Source of the DNA: Rhodococcus opacus B4
GTDB lineage: Bacteria > Actinomycetota > Actinomycetes > Mycobacteriales > Mycobacteriaceae
Direction: 5' to 3'
Length of the DNA: 64,000 nucleotides
Assembly (NCBI RefSeq): GCF_000010805.1
Contig: NC_012522.1
Span: 1,736,001 to 1,800,000, forward strand
The position numbers and the translations under genes are program-made. Shown piece after piece: positions 50,759-59,322 of this stretch (position 1 is its first letter; each line of letters begins with the position of its first letter). The notes beneath the pieces were generated by a model that was given only the letters and a program-made list of their open reading frames with translations, made no database searches and was not told the origin of the DNA.

Positions 50759-51412
50759 TCAGGGCTGCCCGGGCAGGAGCACGAGCATCATCGCCTCGCA
50801 TTCGGCGAGGAGCGTCTCCCCGCGTTTCAGCCGGGCGGTGATGTATGTTTTGCGCCCCTCGACGCGGTCCACCTTGCCTTCGATGGCGAGCGTGGTGTTC
50901 AGCGGTGTGATCGCGCGGTAGTCGACGTGCAGGTACGCCGTGCGGCTGATCGGCCGGCCGTACGCGTGGACGATCATGCCCATCAGGTCGTCGAACAGCA
51001 GCGGCAGCGTGCCGCCGTGCGCGGCGCCGTTCCCACCGAGGTGGTACCGGCGGAACATGCCGGTGCTCCGCACCCCGTCGGGTCCGAACTTCTCGATGTT
51101 CCACGGCGGCAGAAGGAGACTCCCCCGGCCCGGCAGTTCGATCGTGCGGCCCGCCGGCGACCGCCCCTCCGGCGCGACGTGCGGCCCGAGCAGTGCGGTC
51201 AGCTTCTCCACCTGGTCCGCGGCCGCGGCGAGCACGTCGTCCGGGGCGTCCACGGACACCGCGAGGTCCTGCAACGTGCGCATTCCGTCGACGAACCGGG
51301 CCCAGTCCGGACCGGGCGTCACCGGCTCGTATTTGGGGAACCCGCCGTGGTGCTCGTACTCGTCGTCGCCCTCGTGGTCGAGACGGGTGACGTCCGCAGC
51401 CTGTTCGCTCAT
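50759..51412 (-). CDS. PaaI-like hot-dog thioesterase
   Basis: The protein is 217 aa from the ATG at 51412 (MSEQAADVTRLDHEGDDEYE). A hot-dog domain occupies about residues 110-215, with the motif NGAAHGGTLPLLFDDLMGM, in which the Asp/Asn-H-G-G pattern fits acyl-CoA thioesterases. Tight linkage to menC and divergence from menB make it a candidate for the missing DHNA-CoA thioesterase of menaquinone synthesis; this is inference. Confidence 0.85.
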   Translation of the reverse strand: MSEQAADVTRLDHEGDDEYEHHGGFPKYEPVTPGPDWARFVDGMRTLQDLAVSVDAPDDVLAAAADQVEKLTALLGPHVAPEGRSPAGRTIELPGRGSLLLPPWNIEKFGPDGVRSTGMFRRYHLGGNGAAHGGTLPLLFDDLMGMIVHAYGRPISRTAYLHVDYRAITPLNTTLAIEGKVDRVEGRKTYITARLKRGETLLAECEAMMLVLLPGQP

Positions 51413-51485
51413 ACCTGCACGGTAAACCCGGGCAAACTCCTGCGCGCACGGACACCCGCCAACGGCACCCGATAACCTCGGAGCC

Positions 51486-52379
51486 GTGACTTTCAACCCG
51501 CAGCACTGGCGCCCGGTTCCCGGTTTCGAGAACCTGACCGACATCACCTACCACCGGCATGTCACCCAGGGGATCGTCCGGGTGGCGTTCGACCGCCCCG
51601 AAGTGCGCAACGCCTTCCGCCCGCACACCGTCGACGAGTTGTACCGGGCGCTCGACCACGCCCGGATGACGTCCGACGTGGGCGCCGTGCTGCTCACCGG
51701 CAACGGCCCGAGCCCCAAGGACGAGGGCTGGGCGTTCTGCTCCGGCGGCGACCAGCGCATCCGCGGCCGCAGCGGATACCAGTACGCGGAAGGCGAAACC
51801 GCCGACACCGTCGACAAGGCGCGCGCCGGACGACTCCACATCCTCGAGGTCCAGCGGCTGATCCGGTTCATGCCGAAGGTCGTCATCTGCCTCGTCAACG
51901 GCTGGGCCGCCGGCGGCGGACACAGCCTGCACGTCGTGTGCGACCTGACGCTCGCCAGCCGCGAACACGCCCGGTTCAAGCAGACCGACGCCGACGTCGG
52001 CAGCTTCGACGGCGGATACGGCAGCGCCTACCTCGCCAAGATGGTCGGCCAGAAGTTCGCCCGCGAGATCTTCTTCCTCGGCGAGACGTACACCGCGGAA
52101 GAGATGCACCGGATGGGTGCCGTCAACAAGGTCGTCGACCACGCCGAACTCGAGGACGTCGCGATCGACTGGGCCACCAAGATCAACGGCAAGTCCCCGC
52201 AGGCGCAACGCATGCTCAAGTACGCGTTCAACCTGCAGGACGACGGCCTCGTCGGTCAGCAACTGTTCGCCGGCGAGGCAACCCGCATGGCGTACATGAC
52301 GGACGAGGCCGTCGAGGGCCGGGATTCGTTCCTCGAAAAGCGCGAACCCGACTGGAAGCCGTACCCCTGGTATTTCTGA
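51486..52379 (+). CDS. menB: 1,4-Dihydroxy-2-naphthoyl-CoA synthase MenB
   Basis: The 297-residue crotonase-fold enzyme has a GTG start (MTFNPQHWRPVPGFENLTDI). Family hallmarks are FCSGGDQRIRGRSGY, WAAGGGHSLHVVCDLTLASR (oxyanion hole) and TDADVGSFDGGYGSAYLAKM with the catalytic Asp. It cyclises o-succinylbenzoyl-CoA. It is divergent from the thioesterase-menC pair across 73 bp. Confidence 0.96.
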   Translation: MTFNPQHWRPVPGFENLTDITYHRHVTQGIVRVAFDRPEVRNAFRPHTVDELYRALDHARMTSDVGAVLLTGNGPSPKDEGWAFCSGGDQRIRGRSGYQYAEGETADTVDKARAGRLHILEVQRLIRFMPKVVICLVNGWAAGGGHSLHVVCDLTLASREHARFKQTDADVGSFDGGYGSAYLAKMVGQKFAREIFFLGETYTAEEMHRMGAVNKVVDHAELEDVAIDWATKINGKSPQAQRMLKYAFNLQDDGLVGQQLFAGEATRMAYMTDEAVEGRDSFLEKREPDWKPYPWYF

Positions 52380-52413
52380 GGCGACCCGCATCCCGTACTT
52401 CTGAAGCCCGCCG

Positions 52414-54741
52414 CTACGTGTACTCGACCGACATGCGGTCGATCGTGCCGTTGAACGGGAACGGCGCCTTGTCGTAGTAGTCCAGCGACACCGGGGAACC
52501 GAGGCAGGTGCCGACGTCGAGACAGTCGTTGGCTGTGAACAGCAACGGCACGCTCACCGGCACCTGCCCCTCCCCGACGACACTGCCGTCGACGCAGAGC
52601 TTCACGCTCAGGGGGCCACCGGGCCGCGCCTCGACGAACTCCGTGACCACCTGCACCGAGCGGGTGCCCGGCGGGATCGGCACGGTCGAACGGATCTTCG
52701 TGCGCATCAGGATGAACAGGTTGTACTCGTAGCAGAGGTAGCCGTCGTCGACGAAGCACGTGAGCCCGCCCGCGTTGCTCCCCAGGGCGTACAGCACCCC
52801 GCTCGGATTCTCCGGCGCGGAGAGGTCGAGGGTGACCCGATTGTTCTTGTTGCCCAGCGCGGGAGCGCAGAACTCGGGCATGCGGATCGTGTCGCCGGAG
52901 AACTCCCAGCTCGTGTACGGCGTGGTGATCCGCTGCTCCGGATGCAGCGCGACCACCCACAGCCCGCCGCCGACGGGGAGCACATTGTTCTTCGCCGCCT
53001 CGATCACGAACAGTTCCCGCAGGTGCGCCAGTTTCTCCGGATGCTGCTCGGCGAGATCCCGATTCTGGGTCCAGTCCTCGTCGAGGTTGTACAGCTCCCA
53101 GGTGTCGTCGTCCGGGCTCCAGTCGCGGATGCCGCCGGGCATGCCCGCCGACCAGGGTGCCCGCGGGCCGAACGCGGACGCCATCCAGCCGTCGTGGTAG
53201 ATCGCCCGGCTGCCCATGATCTCGAAGTACTGGGTGAGTTTCCCGCCCGGGGCGTCGCGGTCGACGAGCGTCTGCGCGAAGCCGGCGCCGTCGATCGGGT
53301 CCTGCGGAACGCCGTTCACCGTCCGCGGCGCAGTGATCCCGACGATGTCGAACAGCGTCGGCATCACGTCGTTGCAGTGCAGGAAATGCGTGCGGGGTAC
53401 CGGGTCCGGTGCCACCTTCGCCGGCCACCGGGCGACCATCGGGTTGCGGGTGCCACCGAGGTGGGAGGCCAGCAGTTTCATCCCCTTGTACGGTGCGCTG
53501 CCCGCCCACGCCCAGCCCGCGTGATACATGTTGTCGGTCTTCGGCGACCCCAGGACGTCGAGGCCACCGAGTTCCTCGAGAGCCGCGATGTGCTGCGCGG
53601 GCGTGGTCGGAATGCCGTTCTGCGCCAACAGTTCGCTGATCGTGCCGTTCTGGCCCTCGCCGGACGAGCCGTTGTCGCCCCAGATGTACAGCACCAGGGT
53701 GTCGTCCCGATAGCCCAGGCGGTCCAGTTCGTCGAACAGCCTGCCCACCTGCACGTCACAGTGCTCGGCGTACCCGGCGGCCACCTCCATCAGCCGGCGC
53801 TGGAACGGCTTCTCGTCCTCGGGAATGTCGTCCCACGCCGCCATGGTCGGGTCGCGGTCGGTCAGCTCCGCCTCGGGCGGAATCCAGCCCTTCTCCTTCG
53901 CCCTCGTGAAGACCCGCTCCCGGTAGGCGTCCCAGCCGTCGTCGAACTTCCCGGCATACTTGTCGGCCCACGGCTTCATGATGTGGTGCGGTCCGTGCAG
54001 GCAGCCGCTGGCCCAGTACATGAAGAACGGCTTGTCCGCCTCGAACGCCTTGTGCCTGCGCAGCCAGCCGATCGCGTCGTCCGCGAGATCCTCGCTGAGG
54101 TGATAGCCCTGCTCCGGAGTCTTCGGGGGCAGCACCACCGTCGTGTTCCGCACCAGGTTCGGTTCGTACTGCGACGCCTCGCCGGCGAGGAAGCCGTAGA
54201 AGTACTCGAACCCGAGACCGGTCGGCCAGTTGTCGAACGGACCGGCGGCGGTGGTCTCCTCGGCCGGAGTGTTGTGCCATTTCCCGAACGCGGCGGTGCT
54301 GTACCCGTACTGGCGCAGCACCTCGGCCCCCGTCGCGCTCGACCGCGGGATGTGGCCGGAGTAGCCGTCCCAGTCGTTGGCCAGCTCCGCGATCTGCCCG
54401 TTCCCGACGCGGTGATGGTTGCGCCCGGTCAGCAGCGACGCCCGGGTCGGCGAACACATTGCGGTCGTATGGAATCGGTTGTAGCCGACACCGTCCCCCA
54501 ACATCGCGTCGAGCGTCGGGGTGTTCACCTCGCCTCCGAGTCCGCTCGGCAGACCCGGCCCGGCGTCGTCGACGAGGACGATCAGGATGTTCGGGGCGTC
54601 GTCGGGGAGCCGCCTCTCCTTCGGACTCGGGTTGTAGACCGACTCCTGCATGGTCCGGCCCGCGATGCTTCCCGACGGCGTCGGCGGGAACGGTAACGAT
54701 TCGCCGCCCGGTATCGGCTTCCCTGTCACGCTCGAACTCAT
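52414..54741 (-). CDS. Arylsulfatase
   Basis: The protein is 775 aa from the ATG at 54741. The sulfatase signature CSPTRASLLTGR starts at Cys96, the residue converted to formylglycine, with Arg100 following; metal ligands are in LVDDAGPG. A C-terminal region of about 150 residues (from VTLDLSAPENPSG) is beta-rich and lectin/concanavalin-like. No signal peptide, so it acts in the cytosol on sulfate esters. The alternative start to 54930 is unsupported. Confidence 0.93.
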   Translation of the reverse strand: MSSSVTGKPIPGGESLPFPPTPSGSIAGRTMQESVYNPSPKERRLPDDAPNILIVLVDDAGPGLPSGLGGEVNTPTLDAMLGDGVGYNRFHTTAMCSPTRASLLTGRNHHRVGNGQIAELANDWDGYSGHIPRSSATGAEVLRQYGYSTAAFGKWHNTPAEETTAAGPFDNWPTGLGFEYFYGFLAGEASQYEPNLVRNTTVVLPPKTPEQGYHLSEDLADDAIGWLRRHKAFEADKPFFMYWASGCLHGPHHIMKPWADKYAGKFDDGWDAYRERVFTRAKEKGWIPPEAELTDRDPTMAAWDDIPEDEKPFQRRLMEVAAGYAEHCDVQVGRLFDELDRLGYRDDTLVLYIWGDNGSSGEGQNGTISELLAQNGIPTTPAQHIAALEELGGLDVLGSPKTDNMYHAGWAWAGSAPYKGMKLLASHLGGTRNPMVARWPAKVAPDPVPRTHFLHCNDVMPTLFDIVGITAPRTVNGVPQDPIDGAGFAQTLVDRDAPGGKLTQYFEIMGSRAIYHDGWMASAFGPRAPWSAGMPGGIRDWSPDDDTWELYNLDEDWTQNRDLAEQHPEKLAHLRELFVIEAAKNNVLPVGGGLWVVALHPEQRITTPYTSWEFSGDTIRMPEFCAPALGNKNNRVTLDLSAPENPSGVLYALGSNAGGLTCFVDDGYLCYEYNLFILMRTKIRSTVPIPPGTRSVQVVTEFVEARPGGPLSVKLCVDGSVVGEGQVPVSVPLLFTANDCLDVGTCLGSPVSLDYYDKAPFPFNGTIDRMSVEYT

Positions 54742-54894
54742 GGCCCAATCCCCTCGTCGTCCACAGCTGTCAATCCAGTCCAGCACCGGGCGAGCACGTG
54801 GGAGTAGACCCTTGGAGGGTGAATTACGCGCCCGCATTCGCCGCCTCGGCAGGAGAGGGGGCGCGACGTCCCCGATTCGGGCACACTGACCCAC

Positions 54895-55344
54895 ATGAGC
54901 ATCGACCGCGAGCTCCCTGCGCCGGAACATCGCCGCCCGCCCGGAGTGAGTGACGACACCGTCGCCGCGCTCGGCAAGCTATCCGAGGCCCTCGAAACCG
55001 TCGAACGGGCCCGCGGCCACCTGTACTCGTTCCATCAGCTGATCGGCCACGCCGACCTCCAGCTCGGGGAGGCCGTCGACGCGCTGCGGGACGCCGGTCA
55101 CGCCGATGTCGCGGACCGAGTGCAGTCGGAGCTCGTCGGCCGCAATGTCGTCGAGGGCCGGTGGACGTTCCAGATCGTCGAGGAGTTCGACGACCACTAC
55201 TGGTCGCCGATGCGGGAACACGAACGTGGCGCACGTCACGAACTCGCGGACGGACGACGGCACCTCTTCGAGGCCGAGATGAAGGAAGATCGACGCACAC
55301 ACGGCCGGACGGGACACGAAGCCCGCCCCGGCGAAGGAGGGTAA
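54895..55344 (+). CDS. Conserved hypothetical helical protein
   Basis: The 149-residue protein is predicted largely alpha-helical (DTVAALGKLSEALETVERAR, SFHQLIGHADLQLGEAVDAL) with a WTFQIVEEFDDHYWSPMRE motif and a charged tail. I know it as a conserved actinobacterial protein without a defined function. Three bases separate it from the VOC gene downstream, so the two are probably co-transcribed. Confidence 0.78.
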   Translation: MSIDRELPAPEHRRPPGVSDDTVAALGKLSEALETVERARGHLYSFHQLIGHADLQLGEAVDALRDAGHADVADRVQSELVGRNVVEGRWTFQIVEEFDDHYWSPMREHERGARHELADGRRHLFEAEMKEDRRTHGRTGHEARPGEGG

Positions 55345-55347
55345 CGG

Positions 55348-55743
55348 GTGGAAATCCTCAGCAGCAGGACGATTCTGCGGCCGCGCGACTACGCGACGAC
55401 GCTGAGCTTCTACCGCGACATCCTCGGCCTGGCCACGGCCCGCGAATACCCCGGGGGCACCGTCTTCTTCGCCGGTCAGGGCCTGATCGAGGTTGCCGCG
55501 CACGGCGGAACGGGTGAGTCGACGTCCTTCGACGGCGCTCTCTGGCTGCAGGTTCGCGACCTCACCGCGGTCCAGACCGAGCTGGTCCTCGCCGGGGTGA
55601 AGATCGACCGCGAGGCCCGGCAGGAACCGTGGGGGCTGTTCGAGATGTGGATCGCGGACCCCGACGGCATTCCGCTCGTGCTGGTGCAGATTCCGGAGGA
55701 TCACCCCATCCGCCGCGACTCCCGACCGCAGGGTGAGAACTGA
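55348..55743 (+). CDS. VOC-family (glyoxalase-like) protein
   Basis: The 131-residue protein has a GTG start preceded by GGAGGG. Typical VOC beta-alpha-beta modules: ILRPRDYATTLSFYRDILGL at the start and LFEMWIADPDGIPLVLVQIP with the conserved Asp-Pro-Asp-Gly near the end. Activity (dioxygenase, isomerase or resistance) cannot be told. It is downstream of the helical protein. Confidence 0.87.
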   Translation: MEILSSRTILRPRDYATTLSFYRDILGLATAREYPGGTVFFAGQGLIEVAAHGGTGESTSFDGALWLQVRDLTAVQTELVLAGVKIDREARQEPWGLFEMWIADPDGIPLVLVQIPEDHPIRRDSRPQGEN

Positions 55744-55822
55744 CGGAAGGCCACACGCAGGGGTGATCCTGTACACCTGACGTCAGCTGTACTTTTTCAG
55801 TTGAAATCCGCACAATCTGGGT

Positions 55823-57031
55823 GTGACCGCAGAGCTCGTAGTTCTCCTGGTGGTAGTTGTCACCGCCCTCGCTTTCGATTTCACGAACGGCTTTCACGAC
55901 ACCGGCAATGCCATGGCCACCTCGATCGCGACGGGAGCTCTGCGACCCAAGGTCGCCGTCGCTCTCTCCGCGTCGTTGAATCTCGTCGGCGCGTTCCTGT
56001 CCGTGGAGGTCGCGGCGACAGTCGCCAAGGGCGTGGTGAACCTGGGAGAAGTGGGCGGCGAGGATCTGCTGCTCATCGTGTTCGCGGGCCTGGTCGGCGG
56101 CATCATCTGGAATCTGGCGACGTGGCTGCTCGGCCTGCCGTCGAGTTCCTCTCACGCGCTGTTCGGCGGTCTGATCGGTGCGGCGATCGCGTCCATCGGG
56201 ATGAGCGGCGTCGAGTGGGGCGGGGTGCTCAGCAAGGTCGTCGTTCCCGCGGTCCTCGCCCCCGTGGTCGCGGCACTGGTCGCCACCGCGGGCACCAAGC
56301 TGGTCTACCGGATCACCTCGGGCGTGCCGGAGGGCACCAAGGAGCACGGGTTCCGTCTCGGCCAGATCGGTTCCGCTTCCCTGGTGTCGCTGGCCCACGG
56401 AACCAACGACGCCCAGAAGACGATGGGCGTGATCTTCCTCGCACTGGTCGCGCACGGAAGCCTGTCCGCCGACGACGAGATGCCGTTCTGGGTCAAGCTG
56501 AGTTGCGCCGTCGCGATCGCGCTCGGAACGTACCTCGGCGGCTGGCGGATCATCCGCACACTCGGCAAGGGACTGGTCGAGATCGCGGCTCCCCAGGGCA
56601 TGGCCGCGGAGTCTTCGTCCGCCGCCATCATCCTCACCTCGAGCCACCTCGGACTGCCGCTGTCCACCACACACGTCGCGACCGGATCCATCCTCGGCAC
56701 CGGCCTCGGACGCAAGGGCGCCGAGGTCCGCTGGGGCATCGCCGGACGCATGGCGGTCGCATGGCTGGTCACGCTGCCGTCGGCGGCGATCGTCGGCGCA
56801 GTGTGCTGGGTCGTCGCCCACCTGATCGGCGGCCTGCCAGGCGTTCTCGTCGTATTCGCCGCCCTGATCCTGCTCGCCGGTTTCATGTACCTGCGCTCCC
56901 GCCTGCAACCGGTGACGTCCGGCAACGTGAACGCCGAGTGGGAGTCGGGCGAAGCCCCCGCTCCCGCCGACCGTCCCGAACCGGGTGTGGCCGAGACCGC
57001 GGACTCCGCCGGTCCCGCCGCGAATCGCTGA
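55823..57031 (+). CDS. pitA: Low-affinity inorganic phosphate transporter (Pit family)
   Basis: The 402-residue protein has a GTG start. The Pit signature GFHDTGNAMATSIATGALRP occurs near residue 20 and its repeat LAHGTNDAQKTMGVIFLALV in the second half, with about ten membrane helices. It takes up phosphate with protons. The neighbour order pitA, small membrane protein, DUF3349, DUF3349, menE is the same as M. tuberculosis Rv0545c-Rv0542c. Confidence 0.93.
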   Translation: MTAELVVLLVVVVTALAFDFTNGFHDTGNAMATSIATGALRPKVAVALSASLNLVGAFLSVEVAATVAKGVVNLGEVGGEDLLLIVFAGLVGGIIWNLATWLLGLPSSSSHALFGGLIGAAIASIGMSGVEWGGVLSKVVVPAVLAPVVAALVATAGTKLVYRITSGVPEGTKEHGFRLGQIGSASLVSLAHGTNDAQKTMGVIFLALVAHGSLSADDEMPFWVKLSCAVAIALGTYLGGWRIIRTLGKGLVEIAAPQGMAAESSSAAIILTSSHLGLPLSTTHVATGSILGTGLGRKGAEVRWGIAGRMAVAWLVTLPSAAIVGAVCWVVAHLIGGLPGVLVVFAALILLAGFMYLRSRLQPVTSGNVNAEWESGEAPAPADRPEPGVAETADSAGPAANR

Positions 57032-57043
57032 GAGGGACTTCCC

Positions 57044-57310
57044 ATGACACTGCTGACCACCACCGTCCACTCGCTCTGGCAGGTCGTCCTCGTGGGCCTG
57101 CTGTTCGGCGCCGGACTGCCCGCGATCTTCGCGCTCGGACTGCGATCGCTCGGCGGCGCAGACACCGGTGAGGGCACCTCGCAGCCGACCGTCGCAGGCC
57201 GGATCGGCGCGTGGGCCTGCTTCGCCGTGGTGCTGATCGCGATCATCACTGGGATACTTCTGTTGATGCAGGATTTCCTGGCCAGCAGCTTCGGTATCCA
57301 CATCTTCTGA
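57044..57310 (+). CDS. Small membrane protein next to pitA
   Basis: The 88-residue protein has two membrane helices (about residues 9-32 and 55-78) around a short hydrophilic loop. It begins 12 bp after pitA and presumably is co-transcribed. It matches the position of Rv0544c. A role with the phosphate transporter is possible but unproven. Confidence 0.82.
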   Translation: MTLLTTTVHSLWQVVLVGLLFGAGLPAIFALGLRSLGGADTGEGTSQPTVAGRIGAWACFAVVLIAIITGILLLMQDFLASSFGIHIF

Positions 57311-57356
57311 GCGGCGACCCCGAGTCCCCGTTCCATCGACGAAAGAGGCCGAACGC

Positions 57357-57710
57357 GTGCCCAAGTATTCACTTCGCTCTGTGCTCGACTGGCTACGCGC
57401 CGGGTATCCCGAGGGAATTCCGGCGAAGGACCATTTCGCATTGCTGGCCGTGCTGCGTCGCCGTCTCACCGACGAGGAGATCGAACAGGTCGTCGCGCTG
57501 TCCATCGAAACCGCCCACGAGACACCCGAGCGTCACGTCGACTACGACAACATCCGCCGCCTCATCAGCGACATCACCCACGAGGAACCGTCCGAGGAGG
57601 ACGTCGCCCGGGTGACGGAGAACCTCGAGGCCGGAGGGTGGCCGGTCGGTACCGACGCCGAATGCGGCGAAGGTTCCGGCGACGCGGAAGAAACACCCGA
57701 CGCAGGCTAG
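57357..57710 (+). CDS. DUF3349 protein, first copy
   Basis: The 117-residue protein has a GTG start. The compact helical DUF3349 domain includes LRAGYPEGIPAKDHFALLAV and VTENLEAGGWPVG, followed by an acidic tail of about 20 residues. A second copy of the domain starts 2 bp later. Function unknown; structures of mycobacterial homologues exist without activity. Confidence 0.87.
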   Translation: MPKYSLRSVLDWLRAGYPEGIPAKDHFALLAVLRRRLTDEEIEQVVALSIETAHETPERHVDYDNIRRLISDITHEEPSEEDVARVTENLEAGGWPVGTDAECGEGSGDAEETPDAG

Positions 57711-57712
57711 CG

Positions 57713-58012
57713 ATGAGCCTCCCACCGTTTCTCTCCTCCATCATCGGCTGGCTGCGCGCCGGCTACCCGAACGGCGTACCCGAGCAGGACTACATTCCGT
57801 TGTTCGCGCTGCTCACCCGCCGCCTGTCGGAAGATGAGGTGGACGCCGTCGCCGACGCCCTCGTCGAGGAGGGCGATCTGCCCATCGAGAAGACCGACAT
57901 CCAGGTGCTCATCACGAAGGTCACCGACGAGTTGCCGCTGGAATCGGACGTCGACCGGGTGCGCAGCAACCTCACCGTGGGCGGCTGGCCGCTTGCCGGG
58001 CCTGCCCAATGA
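57713..58012 (+). CDS. DUF3349 protein, second copy
   Basis: The protein is 99 aa from the ATG at 57713 (MSLPPFLSSIIGWLRAGYPN). It shares WLRAGYPxGxPxxDxxxLxALLxRRL and the terminal NLTVGGWPL with the preceding gene, so the two arose by tandem duplication. The menE start overlaps its stop (ATGA). An open frame beginning at 57638 would overlap the first copy. Confidence 0.88.
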   Translation: MSLPPFLSSIIGWLRAGYPNGVPEQDYIPLFALLTRRLSEDEVDAVADALVEEGDLPIEKTDIQVLITKVTDELPLESDVDRVRSNLTVGGWPLAGPAQ

Positions 58013-59154
58013 ACGCGTTGCGGGTCCTGCCCGTCCCACCCGGTGCCGGGGTTCTCGGCATCCTGCCGCAGCTGTCCGAGGTTCTCGACGGAACCGCTCC
58101 GGCCGCGCTGCCGGTTCCCGCCGCGGACGAGCGGGAGACCCGGCGGCTGACGGACGCGCTGCGGCCCGGCGACCCCATCGACGACGGCGTCACACTCGTG
58201 GTCGCGACGTCCGGGACGACGGGTGTGCCGAAGGGCGCCATGCTGTCCGCAGCGGCCCTGCGCGCCAGCGGCGAGGCGACGCACACGCGGCTCGGCGGTC
58301 CGGGGTCCTGGCTGCTGACCCTGCCCGCCCACCACATCGCGGGCATGCAGGTGCTGCTGCGCAGTGTCCTCGCCGGTACCGAGCCGGTGGTCATCGACGT
58401 GTCCGACGGTTTCGACCCCGGAACGCTGCCCGCCGCCGTCGGGGCGATGACCGGCCCCCGCCGCTATACCTCGCTCGTCCCGACCCAGCTGGTCAAGGCC
58501 CTCGACCACCCCGATGCGGTGGCCGCACTGGCCGCGCTCGACGCCGTCCTCCTCGGCGGCGCCGCCACCCCCGCACCGGTCCTGCGGCGCGCCGTCGACG
58601 CCGGCATCACCGTCGTCCGTACGTATGGAATGAGCGAGACCTGCGGTGGGTGCGTGTACGACGGCATACCCCTCGACGGCACCCGCGTGCGCCTCGACGG
58701 CGACGGCCGGGTCCTCCTCGGCGGCCCCACGCTGGCGTCCGGGTACCGCGGACTCCCCGACCACCCCGCGTTCGCCGAACCCGGCTGGTTCCGCACCGAC
58801 GACGCCGGCACCGTCACCGACGGCGTCCTGAGCATCACCGGCAGACTCGACGAGGCCATCTCCACCGGCGGACTCACCGTCGTCCCGCAGGTGGTCGAGG
58901 CGGCTCTCGTCGCCCACCCCGCGGTCCGGGAATGCGCGGTGATCGGCCTGCCCGACGAGCGACTCGGCCGCCGCCTCACCGCCGTCGTCGTCGCCGAACC
59001 CGGCACCGCACCGACACTCGCCGAACTCCGCACGTTCGTCGAACGCACCCTCGACCCCACCGCCGCCCCCCGCGAACTCCACCTCGTCGGCGCCCTCCCC
59101 CTCCGCGGTCCAGGCAAGGTCGACCGGCGCGCGCTCGAAGCGCAATTCGGCTAG
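58009..59154 (+). CDS. menE: o-Succinylbenzoate-CoA ligase MenE
   Basis: The 381-residue AMP-forming ligase has ATSGTTGVPKGAMLSA (P-loop), RTYGMSETCGGCVYDG (A5) and GWFRTDDAGTVTDGVL (A7), plus a C-terminal Lys in RGPGKVDRRALEAQFG. It activates o-succinylbenzoate for MenB. It is shorter than many MenE proteins but complete. Translationally coupled to the DUF3349 gene. Confidence 0.94.
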   Translation: MNALRVLPVPPGAGVLGILPQLSEVLDGTAPAALPVPAADERETRRLTDALRPGDPIDDGVTLVVATSGTTGVPKGAMLSAAALRASGEATHTRLGGPGSWLLTLPAHHIAGMQVLLRSVLAGTEPVVIDVSDGFDPGTLPAAVGAMTGPRRYTSLVPTQLVKALDHPDAVAALAALDAVLLGGAATPAPVLRRAVDAGITVVRTYGMSETCGGCVYDGIPLDGTRVRLDGDGRVLLGGPTLASGYRGLPDHPAFAEPGWFRTDDAGTVTDGVLSITGRLDEAISTGGLTVVPQVVEAALVAHPAVRECAVIGLPDERLGRRLTAVVVAEPGTAPTLAELRTFVERTLDPTAAPRELHLVGALPLRGPGKVDRRALEAQFG

Positions 59155-59164
59155 GGGCCCGCCC

Positions 59165-59220
59165 GTTCGCGGAGACTTTGGTCAGACGCGCCCGCAATTT
59201 CCGCGCGTCTGACCAAAGTC
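59165..59220. repeat. Palindromic repeat, family B, copy 1
   Basis: A perfect 17-bp inverted repeat (59174-59190 with 59204-59220) around a 13-nt centre. The segment GTTCGCGGAGACT and the palindrome recur at 60243-60290. It follows the menE stop by 10 bp and can act as a terminator. Confidence 0.8.
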
Positions 59221-59322
59221 CACGCGGATGCGGTTGTTCACAGGCCGGTCGTTATCCACAGGCCCGCCGAAAGCCCAGGTGATCGCACCAGTCGCATCCG
59301 AGGTGTGCGGCACGATGTCGCC

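Noticed and set aside
50754-52391. Upstream extension of the menC frame, suggesting an 879-aa fusion
   Set aside because: The extension is antisense to menB and out of frame with the thioesterase gene; only the last 333 residues resemble a protein family.
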